Assembly: GCA_964353455.1 (NCBI GenBank)
Contig: CAYGWP010000100.1
Location: 1-10,117, forward strand
Source of the DNA: CAYGWP01 sp964353455
GTDB lineage: Bacteria; Planctomycetota; Phycisphaerae; FEN-1346
Direction: 5' to 3'
Length of the DNA: 10,117 nt
Shown here: piece by piece, positions 1-5,275 of the stretch
Numbering within the stretch: the first letter of the stretch is position 1
How the letters are laid out: the number at the start of each line of letters is the position of its first letter
Position numbers and translations under genes: made by a program
Notes under the pieces: model-generated
The model's input: only the letters and a program-made list of their open reading frames with translations
Database searches by the model: none
Told to the model about the DNA's origin: nothing

Positions 1-1
1 C

Positions 2-652
2 AGCGGCCACGACGATGCGATCTTCCGCAAGCCCCTCGCGGTCGGCAAGACCATGATCCTGGCGGTCGGTCCCGTGGGCCGGATGCTGGGGTCGCTTACG
101 CTCACGAAGGGGGCCGCCACGGCGACCGCCCCCGCGGCCGCGATGGAGTTGCACTCGCTCTCCGAGAAACTCGTCCGCGACGCCCCATGGGTGCTGGACC
201 TGTACTGGGAGTACGTCAGGAAGGCCAAGGGCGAGGCGCCCCCCGTGTGGGCGCTGGGCGTCCTGCCGCCGAAGTACGAGCCGGCCGAAGCATGCATCAG
301 GTGTCACCAGAATGAGTACCGCAATTGGCAGACAACGCTGCATGCCCACGCCTTCCTCACAATAAAGGAGAAGGGCCGGCAGGAAGACCCGGAGTGCATC
401 CTCTGCCATACAATGGGTTACGGCCGCGCGAACGGTTTTTACTCGATGGAGGAAACGCCCGAACTCGGGCGCGTGACGTGCCAGGCATGCCATCCACTGG
501 CCTCGGACCACGCCGAGAAAGAGATCAAGACCGACCCTCGCCGCGACATCAACGCCCGCACGTGCCTCCATTGCCACGGCCTGATCGAGAGCCCGGACTT
601 CGACTTCTACACCTACAAGCCGAAGATCGCCCACCCGCCGACCGAGCCGTAG
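2..652 (+). CDS. Multihaem cytochrome c fused to a metallophosphoesterase-like domain (3' end only)
   Basis: The reading frame is open from the left edge, so the gene starts upstream; the ATG at 53 is internal. 216 residues are visible. The first ~35 (SGHDDAIFRKPL, then AVGPVGRMLGSLTLT) look like the end of a calcineurin/5'-nucleotidase-type phosphoesterase domain, where a Gly-His-Asp region and a 'G..GR.LG.L.L' strand are usual. After it come four c-type haem sites: CIRCH (nt 293-307), CILCH (395-409), CQACH (479-493) and CLHCH (563-577). The extra His residues in HAHAF and SDHAE are possible axial ligands. Phosphoesterase-cytochrome c554-like fusions are known in anaerobic bacteria, and c-type haem is attached outside the cytoplasm, so a periplasmic or surface electron-transfer role is expected. 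The cytochrome assignment is firm; the phosphoesterase part rests on a short fragment. The C-terminus after the last haem site is short and ends in a Pro-rich tail. Confidence 0.85.
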   Translation, partial: SGHDDAIFRKPLAVGKTMILAVGPVGRMLGSLTLTKGAATATAPAAAMELHSLSEKLVRDAPWVLDLYWEYVRKAKGEAPPVWALGVLPPKYEPAEACIRCHQNEYRNWQTTLHAHAFLTIKEKGRQEDPECILCHTMGYGRANGFYSMEETPELGRVTCQACHPLASDHAEKEIKTDPRRDINARTCLHCHGLIESPDFDFYTYKPKIAHPPTEP

Positions 653-870
653 CGGCGTCGAGCGGACCCGCGGCAAGGTTTGGCATGGACACGGCCCATG
701 GTGGTCTTGTACAATGCTCATCGCAGTGGTCTGGTTTGTGTGCCCGCAGCGTTGCATCAAGAGGCACAATCCTCGCAGGGCAAGACAGCCGGGGGTATCT
801 GTTGATTCGCAAGGCGCGGGTGCGGGCGGAGCACGTCGCGAATCAGGCGTTCGTGAAAGGGAAAATAAGC
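653..870 (+). other. Intergenic region between cytochrome gene and thioredoxin gene
   Basis: There is no convincing gene in this 218-nt gap. The thioredoxin frame is open all through it, but the translation is compositionally unlike a protein and has no ribosome binding site of its own. It holds one plausible sigma-70-type promoter (listed separately). I see no strong hairpin plus T-run terminator after the cytochrome stop codon. Confidence 0.5.
686..715 (+). promoter_or_regulatory. Candidate sigma-70 promoter for the Trx-radical SAM operon
   Basis: TGGACA (686-691, 5 of 6 to the -35 consensus) is followed after 18 nt by TACAAT (710-715, 5 of 6 to the -10 consensus). The -10 box sits in an AT-richer island in otherwise GC-rich DNA. 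It would give a leader of about 150 nt before the thioredoxin gene. The call is by consensus match only. Confidence 0.4.
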
Positions 871-1416
871 ATGAGCCGTGAAGCAACACACCGGTCCGCC
901 AGGGCGGCCCTGGCCGACCGGTCGCCGGCGTCCGTAGCGTTGCTGATGCTTGCGGCCTTCGCCCTTGCGGCGGGGGGCTGCGGCGCATCGAAGTTCACGC
1001 ACTGCAACGCTACGGCCGCGGACTTCCAGCAGCAGGTCCTCCAGGCCCCCAAACCGGTGCTGGTGGAGTTCTACAAGGCCGGGTGCCCGACTTGCGGGCT
1101 CTTGGAGCCGACGCTGGACCAGTTGGCCGATGAGTACGTCGGTCAACTGTCCTTCGTCAGTTTCGAGATGATGACGCCGTACTTCGCAGTCACGTGCCCC
1201 GAGGTCCAGAAGCGGCAACGCATCGCCTACTACCCCACGATCATTCTTTACGTCAACGGTGCGGAGAGGAGGCGGTGGATCATCGACTACAACATCGACA
1301 ATTACCGCGTGGCGCTGAATGAGGCCGTTGGCGGCCCGACGCCGAAGGAGCCGGACGAGTCGAAGGAGCCGAAGGCCGCCGCCGCTGCGCCCGAAGCGCC
1401 TAAGGCGGCCGGCTGA
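871..1416 (+). CDS. Thioredoxin-fold protein, probably exported lipoprotein
   Basis: 181 residues. The ATG at 871 is chosen because GAAAGGG lies ~10 nt upstream and a signal-like hydrophobic stretch follows; the frame is open further upstream but that part looks non-coding. Residues 21-36 are hydrophobic and end at Cys37 in AAGGC, a weak lipobox, so the protein is either a lipoprotein or membrane-anchored. The thioredoxin domain spans about residues 45-155: strand VLVEFYKA, active site C72-P-T-C75, and the cis-Pro strand YYPTIILYVNG (Pro122). CPTC replaces the usual CGPC, so redox potential may differ. The tail (157-181) is rich in Pro, Lys and Ala, probably a flexible linker. The gene is 33 nt upstream of a radical SAM gene, so a reductant role for that cysteine-rich enzyme or for exported partners is possible. 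Residues 8-18 are encoded by a 31-bp palindrome (891-921). Confidence 0.88.
   Translation: MSREATHRSARAALADRSPASVALLMLAAFALAAGGCGASKFTHCNATAADFQQQVLQAPKPVLVEFYKAGCPTCGLLEPTLDQLADEYVGQLSFVSFEMMTPYFAVTCPEVQKRQRIAYYPTIILYVNGAERRRWIIDYNIDNYRVALNEAVGGPTPKEPDESKEPKAAAAAPEAPKAAG
891..921. repeat. 31-bp near-perfect palindrome inside the thioredoxin-like gene
   Basis: Arms 891-905 (CCGGTCCGCCAGGGC) and 907-921 (GCCCTGGCCGACCGG) pair with one mismatch around a single central G. It encodes residues 8-18 (RSARAALADRS), within the positively charged n-region before the hydrophobic signal core, where added residues are tolerated. It resembles a REP-type mobile palindrome rather than ordinary coding sequence. 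Confidence 0.6.
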
Positions 1417-1449
1417 CCGCCGCGGCGCGAGGGCAGAGGAGTTATCTAA

Positions 1450-2997
1450 ATGCAACCATCCAATAATGTGGGCCTCTGCAACAAGTGCCGCGCCCGCGTC
1501 CCGGCCGAATTCTTCTTCCGCGACGGCCAGGTCTGGATCCGCAAGGACTGCCCCGACTGCGGCCCAAACGAGTCGCTCGTCAGCGCCGATGCCACGGTCT
1601 GGCAGGCCAAGCGAGACCTGTGGCAGTACGTCCCCAAAGACCGCGTGTCGTGCACCCTCAACTGCGACCGCTGCAAGGTCGATCACAAGCCCCACATGGT
1701 GTTCCTGGACGTCACGAACCGCTGCAACATGAACTGCCCCATCTGCATCGCCACGATCCGCGGCATGGGTTTCGATTTCAATCCCCCCCTGGAATACTTC
1801 GAGAAGATCTTCGCCGAACTCGGCTCCTGGAACCCCCAGCCGGTGGTCCAACTGTTCGGCGGCGAGCCCACCGTCAGGGACGACCTCCTGGAGATCATCA
1901 CGATCGCCCGCAAGCAAGGCCTGCGGCCGCACGTGGTCACGAACGGCGTGCGGCTGGCGAACGAGGAGTACTGCCGCAAACTCTGCGACGCGCGCGTGCC
2001 CATGCGATTCGCCTTCGACGGCCGCAGCCCCGACATCTACGAACGGCTGCGCCACAACCGAGGGGCCTACGACAAGAAGATGAAGGCCCTGGAGAACCTC
2101 AAAAAGTTCAGCCGCCGCAAGCACGCCATCATCGCCTGCGCCGCGTGGGGCATCAATGACCAGTACATCGGCGACATGATCCAGTTCATCCACGACAACC
2201 GCGACCTCATCTCCGACCTCGGTATCATCCCGCTGACGGAGAACTGGGAACCGGGCACGTTCGACGCCGCCAAGACCACCACCATGGAAGATGTGGAGAA
2301 GATGGTCCAGCAGGCGATCCCCGACGTGGAGTTCGTCCCGTCGGGGCTGGCCTACGCCATGCGCAAGCCCCGCACGTTCTTCCGGAAGAACCCCCGCAGC
2401 GAGGTCCTCCTCTTGGCCGGCGTGCATCCCAACTGCGAGTCCATGACGCTCCTCATTTCCGACGGCAAGCAGTACCGTGGCATCAACCATTACCTGGCGA
2501 AGCCCTTCAGCCAGGTGGTCGTTGACGTTGCCGCCCTCTCGAAGAAGATCGAACCGCGGCTTGACCGCCTTGACCCGAAGAAGTTCTTCCAGCGGCAGCG
2601 CGGGCGGGTCCTGATCATCCGGACCTTCGCGCCGTACATGCTCCGCGCGATCCGCTGGATGCGCCTCGCCGACGGGAAGCCGGTACGGGCCGTGCTGAAA
2701 CTCATCTTCGGGCCGCTCTTCCGCCGGCAACTCGTGGAGGGGCTTGCCAGCAGCCGGCGCCCGCGGCGGCTGCTGCGCGTCGGCATGCTGCCGTTCGAGG
2801 AGCAGCACTCGGTCGATGCCGCACGCATGGAGAACTGCAAGGCCGTCTTCGCCTACGAGGACCCAGAGGACGGCAAGGTCAAGACCATCCCGGCCTGCCT
2901 GTGGTATCCGTACCGCAACCCCATCCTGGAGAAACTCTCGAAGAAATACGGCATTGCCGACAAGAGCACCGAACAGACGGCGCCGGCGACGGCCTGA
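1450..2997 (+). CDS. Radical SAM enzyme, MJ0619/tetraether synthase (Tes)-like
   Basis: 515 residues. The ATG is preceded by AGAGGAG (1435-1441) with 8-nt spacing. Cys10, Cys13, Cys34 and Cys37 form a rubredoxin-like four-Cys site. C68-X3-C72-X2-C75 is a second cluster motif, followed by C92-NMN-C96-PI-C99, the radical SAM [4Fe-4S] motif, preceded by strand VFLDVTNR. GGEP (137-140) is the SAM-binding GGE motif and HVVTNG (161-166) is typical of the barrel. The C-terminal part has ENCKAVFAYEDPEDGK and IPACLW (Cys463, Cys483), similar in layout to the 'C..HY..PDG...PFC.YN' end of MJ0619-type proteins. Known family members include the archaeal enzyme that joins lipid tails into tetraethers, plus many uncharacterised enzymes. 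Radical SAM is certain; the MJ0619-like subfamily is likely from motif order; substrate is unknown. It is probably co-transcribed with the thioredoxin-like gene 33 nt upstream. Confidence 0.9.
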   Translation: MQPSNNVGLCNKCRARVPAEFFFRDGQVWIRKDCPDCGPNESLVSADATVWQAKRDLWQYVPKDRVSCTLNCDRCKVDHKPHMVFLDVTNRCNMNCPICIATIRGMGFDFNPPLEYFEKIFAELGSWNPQPVVQLFGGEPTVRDDLLEIITIARKQGLRPHVVTNGVRLANEEYCRKLCDARVPMRFAFDGRSPDIYERLRHNRGAYDKKMKALENLKKFSRRKHAIIACAAWGINDQYIGDMIQFIHDNRDLISDLGIIPLTENWEPGTFDAAKTTTMEDVEKMVQQAIPDVEFVPSGLAYAMRKPRTFFRKNPRSEVLLLAGVHPNCESMTLLISDGKQYRGINHYLAKPFSQVVVDVAALSKKIEPRLDRLDPKKFFQRQRGRVLIIRTFAPYMLRAIRWMRLADGKPVRAVLKLIFGPLFRRQLVEGLASSRRPRRLLRVGMLPFEEQHSVDAARMENCKAVFAYEDPEDGKVKTIPACLWYPYRNPILEKLSKKYGIADKSTEQTAPATA

Positions 2998-3026
2998 GAC
3001 CACGCCATGCTCGCAATCCCGCCGCA

Positions 3027-3056
3027 TTCCGCTCTCGCAGTTTCTTGGGTTATACT
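3027..3056 (+). promoter_or_regulatory. Candidate promoter for the hydrogenase small-subunit gene
   Basis: TATACT (3051-3056) is a good -10 box, 26 nt upstream of the ATG at 3082. The -35 region is poor (TTCCGC, 3027-3032, 18-nt spacing). The 84-nt gap after the radical SAM gene, and a -10 that would give a very short leader, favour separate transcription of the hydrogenase gene. Read-through from upstream is not excluded. Confidence 0.35.
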
Positions 3057-3081
3057 GTAACGGCGTTGAGGAGGCCGACGG

Positions 3082-4125
3082 ATGGGTCTGACGCGGCGGG
3101 ATTTCCTGAAGGCATCGGCGGCAATCGCCGCGGCGCTTGGGCTGAGAGGGCGCGCGGGGGCGCAAGGGCGCCTCGCACAGCCGAGGGCGGCTGTGCCACG
3201 TGGCACGCCCGCCCTCGGGCGTGCGAATGAGCAGGGGCGCCGACCCCTCGTGTGGCTTCAGGCCCAGGGCTGTAGCGGCGACTCGGTCTCCCTCCTCAAT
3301 AGCATCCGCTATAACTCCATTGATGAGTTGCTGCTGGAATCGCTGGACCTGAAGTTCCACCCGATGCTGATGGCCGCCGCAGGTCCGGGCGCTGCCGCTG
3401 CGGCTGAATCGGCCCGCGCCGGCAGGGGCTACATCCTCGCGGTCGAGGGGGCGGTCCCGACGGCCGATGGAGAGTACTGCCGCCTGTGGTCCGACATGCC
3501 GGCCCTCGACGGCGTCCGCGCCTATGCCCGCGACGCCGCCTTCGTCCTGGCCGTCGGCACGTGCGCGGCATACGGCGGCGTGGCGGCGGCCAGGCCGAAT
3601 CCGACCGCCGCGAAGGGACTCCGCGACCTCGGCCTGGGCCGACCCGTCATCAACATCCCCGGATGCCCGGCCCACCCGGACTGGATCGTCGGCACGATCG
3701 CCCACATCCTGAAGAACGGCGAGGCGCCGCCACTGGACGGCGCCGGCCGACCGACCGAGTTCTTCGGCAAGACCGTGCACGATGCATGCCCGAACATCGA
3801 ATCGTTCAACCAGAACTACGCCCGCCGCGTCGGCCGGCGCCAGGGCTCTCGCGCTTGCCTCTCCTGCCACGACAACGAGGACCCGGCCATAAAGGGGCCG
3901 CGGCGACTCGGCCTCAAGGGCTGCCTCTACGCCCTCGGTTGCAGGGGCCGCTTCACGTCGGCCGATTGCCCGACCCGCAAGTGGAACAGCCCCGCCAAGG
4001 GGCAGCCGGGCGTCAACTGGTGCATCGGCGCCGGGGGACCGTGCTGCGGGTGCACCGAACCCACCTTCCCGGACGGCGTCTCGCCGCTCTATGCCTTCGG
4101 CGGCCGCGGGATTGACGTCGGGTAG
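3082..4125 (+). CDS. [NiFe]-hydrogenase small subunit, Tat-exported, atypical cluster ligands
   Basis: 347 residues; start supported by GAGGAGG (3068-3074) with 7-nt spacing. The N-terminus has a twin-arginine signal (LTRRDFLKASAA, Arg5-Arg6). The mature domain begins near residue 55 (PLVWLQAQGC). Proximal-cluster ligands: Cys64, Cys161 (VGTCAAYGG) and Cys195 (NIPGCPAHP) are present, but the CXXC partner is Asp67 (C64-S-G-D67). Distal cluster: His233, Cys236, Cys281, Cys287. Medial cluster: Cys296, Cys314 (WCIGAG), Cys321/Cys324, with an extra Cys322. A segment of ~20 residues longer than usual between Cys236 and Cys281 carries CLSCH (259-263), a haem c-type motif. It would pass electrons from a large [NiFe] subunit through three FeS clusters outside the membrane. 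No large subunit, maturation gene or cytochrome b partner is next to it; downstream is an unrelated HD gene. Family assignment is firm; partner and function are open. Confidence 0.9.
   Translation: MGLTRRDFLKASAAIAAALGLRGRAGAQGRLAQPRAAVPRGTPALGRANEQGRRPLVWLQAQGCSGDSVSLLNSIRYNSIDELLLESLDLKFHPMLMAAAGPGAAAAAESARAGRGYILAVEGAVPTADGEYCRLWSDMPALDGVRAYARDAAFVLAVGTCAAYGGVAAARPNPTAAKGLRDLGLGRPVINIPGCPAHPDWIVGTIAHILKNGEAPPLDGAGRPTEFFGKTVHDACPNIESFNQNYARRVGRRQGSRACLSCHDNEDPAIKGPRRLGLKGCLYALGCRGRFTSADCPTRKWNSPAKGQPGVNWCIGAGGPCCGCTEPTFPDGVSPLYAFGGRGIDVG
3175..3224. repeat. Double hairpin repeat (units B and A) inside the hydrogenase gene
   Basis: Two 25-bp palindromic units abut. Unit B (3175-3199) has arms GCACAGCCG and CGGCTGTGC; unit A (3200-3224) has arms GCACGCCCG and CGGGCGTGC. 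Both are present as identical 25-bp copies, in the order A-spacer-B, at 9368-9392 and 9409-9433. Here they encode about residues 32-48 (AQPRAAVPRGTPALGRA), between the Tat signal and the mature domain, which is a permissive site. This is seen directly in the sequence and marks a dispersed repeat. Confidence 0.85.
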
Positions 4126-4194
4126 GGCGGCCGCCGCGCGATTTCGCCCCGATTTGACCTTCGTCAACCCCCGAACCCGATTACCGTGTATCAT

Positions 4195-4269
4195 TATAGT
4201 GGTAGCGCTTGCTACGAGCCGCGACCGTACTTGTCCGGCGTAGCCTTTGGCGAAGCCGGAAGGTCGCGG
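4195..4269 (+). promoter_or_regulatory. Candidate -10 box and structured leader before the HD-domain gene
   Basis: An AT-rich island holds TATAGT (4195-4200), a plausible -10 box with no good -35. Behind it come a small hairpin (GTAGC 4202-4206 / GCTAC 4211-4215) and a larger one: outer arms CCGCGACC (4219-4226) and GGTCGCGG (4262-4269), inner arms TCCGGC (4234-4239) and GCCGGA (4255-4260). The large hairpin ends 6 nt before the Shine-Dalgarno GGGAGG, so it could affect translation. Its inner part, GTAGCC-TTT-GGCGAA between the arms, looks like a dispersed repeat rather than a known riboswitch; I recognise no riboswitch class. Confidence 0.45.
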
Positions 4270-4289
4270 GTACTCGGGAGGTTCTGAAG

Positions 4290-5078
4290 ATGTCGATCGA
4301 CAAATGCCCCGGCCAGGACAGACGCTTCTGGAAACCCGGCGACGTCTTCGAGGCCCCCTGTCCGCACTGCGGGGCGGCCATCGAGTTCTGGAAAGATGAG
4401 CCGCGGCGACGCTGCCGGTCCTGCGGCAAGACGGCCCCGAACCCGAAGTTCGACATGGGCTGCGCCAAGTGGTGCAAGTACGCCGAGGCCTGCCTGGGCC
4501 GCCCCGCCTCCGAGACCGACGAGGCGCTCTGCGATTCAATCCTGGCCGAAGTGAGGAACACCTTCGGGCCCGACGAGCGCCGGGTGCGGCACGCCCTTGA
4601 GGTGCTCGACTACGCCGAGAAGATCCACGCCATCGAAGGGGGCGACCCCCTCGTGGTCCGGGCGGCGGCTCTCCTGCACGACATCGGCATCCGCGAGGCC
4701 GAGCGGCTCCACGGGTCCGCGGCCGGGCCTTCGCCCGCCATAGGGCTATGGCCCGCAGGCGGGAAGTTCCAGGAACTTGAGGGGCCGCCCATCGCGCGGC
4801 GGATCCTCGAGCATCTCGGCGTGGACAAGGAGCGGACCGACCACGTCGCGCGGATCGTCGGCAGCCACCACAGCGCCGGCGATATCGACACCCTCGAATT
4901 CCGCGTCATCTGGGACGCCGACCGCCTCGCAAACATCCCGGAAGAATGCGCCGGCAAGAAGATCGACCAGGCCCTCTCGTTCGTCCGCCGCGCCTACCGC
5001 ACCGATACCGGCCGCGCTATGGGCCAGGCCGCCGTCGAACGCCACCTCGCCGCCGATTCCCTACCCCGGAAGACCTAG
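4290..5078 (+). CDS. Zinc-ribbon plus HD-domain phosphohydrolase
   Basis: 262 residues. The ATG at 4290 has GGGAGG (4276-4281) 8 nt upstream; the TTG at 4209 in the same frame lies inside the structured leader and is rejected. Cys24, Cys27, Cys42 and Cys45 form a zinc ribbon, followed by a second Cys group (Cys58, Cys62, Cys68 in CAKWCKYAEAC). The HD domain runs from about 96 to 215: His101, His130-Asp131 in LLHDIGI, His193/His194 in GSHHS, and Asp209/Asp211 in IWDADRL. HD enzymes are metal-dependent phosphohydrolases; the substrate cannot be read from sequence. No membrane segment or signal is seen, so it is probably cytoplasmic. Residues ~147-159 (PSPAIGLWPAGGK) interrupt what looks like a short loop before QELEGPPIARRIL, and match a palindromic repeat. 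The stop codon lies inside the terminal repeat of a MITE-like element. Confidence 0.85.
   Translation: MSIDKCPGQDRRFWKPGDVFEAPCPHCGAAIEFWKDEPRRRCRSCGKTAPNPKFDMGCAKWCKYAEACLGRPASETDEALCDSILAEVRNTFGPDERRVRHALEVLDYAEKIHAIEGGDPLVVRAAALLHDIGIREAERLHGSAAGPSPAIGLWPAGGKFQELEGPPIARRILEHLGVDKERTDHVARIVGSHHSAGDIDTLEFRVIWDADRLANIPEECAGKKIDQALSFVRRAYRTDTGRAMGQAAVERHLAADSLPRKT
4725..4763. repeat. Imperfect palindrome inserted in frame in the HD-domain gene
   Basis: GCCCGCCATAG (4733-4743) faces CTATGGCCCGCAGGC (4746-4760) as an imperfect inverted repeat. The reverse complement of the left part, CTATGGCGGGC, recurs exactly at 9052-9062 in the sialidase-like gene, and CTATGGCCCGCAGGC matches 9052-9066 at 13 of 15 bases. 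It adds about 12 residues to a loop between the metal-binding HD motif and the next helix, without breaking the frame. Confidence 0.55.
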
Positions 5079-5203
5079 AGCACTTTAAGGTTGAATAGTG
5101 GCGCGGCGGGTCTCCGCACCCGCCGCGCCGGCACGCAACGTTAGGCAGAGCGCGGCGGGTCCGGAGACCCGCCGCGCGAACACGCAACGTTAAACCGCTC
5201 TAG
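5075..5203. mobile_element. MITE-like element with terminal inverted repeats and two GC-rich hairpins
   Basis: The ends CTAGAGCACTTTAAGGTT (5075-5092) and, reversed, CTAGAGCGGTTTAACGTT (5186-5203) match at 15 of 18 bases. Inside are two perfect 12-bp hairpins: GGCGCGGCGGGT 5100-5111 with 5118-5129 (6-nt loop), and GCGCGGCGGGTC 5150-5161 with 5166-5177 (4-nt loop). Each is followed by a copy of CACGCAACGTTA (5132-5143 and 5181-5192). There is no coding capacity. This is the architecture of a non-autonomous miniature element. It overlaps the HD gene's stop codon (5076-5078) and its hairpins may act as a transcription end or mRNA 3' stabiliser, although no T-run follows. Confidence 0.65.
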
Positions 5204-5275
5204 CCGCCCGAAATCCGTGGCAACCTTCCGCCTCCCCTGCTAATCTTCCACGCGGTTGAAAGAAGGAGGCCGCGC

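Noticed and set aside
325..870. Upstream extension of the thioredoxin frame to 325
   Set aside because: It overlaps the real cytochrome gene in another frame and crosses a probable promoter; the ATG at 871 has a ribosome binding site and is followed directly by a signal peptide.
2748..2776. CAGCAGCCG...CGGCTGCTG inverted arms in the radical SAM gene as another inserted repeat
   Set aside because: The arms are 9 bp with a 10-nt centre, within Arg/Leu-rich coding where such pairing is easy by chance, and the motif does not recur in the window.
4126..4170. Short inverted repeats (GGCGGCCGCC; TTGAC-CTTC-GTCAA) as a terminator after the hydrogenase gene
   Set aside because: Stems are short and there is no T-run; composition alone could give them.
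4209..4289. TTG start at 4209 for the HD-domain gene
   Set aside because: The extension consists of the hairpin leader, without a Shine-Dalgarno sequence; the ATG at 4290 has GGGAGG at good spacing.
757..4539. 1260-codon open frame on the minus strand, antisense to the thioredoxin, radical SAM and hydrogenase genes
   Set aside because: It is a stop-free shadow caused by high GC and strong third-position bias. Its translation is Arg/Ala/Gly-rich without family motifs, while the + strand genes have clear motifs and ribosome binding sites.
5091..5203. CRISPR array, suggested by repeated hairpins and CACGCAACGTTA
   Set aside because: Only two units, with no regular spacers; the terminal inverted repeats explain it better as a miniature mobile element.
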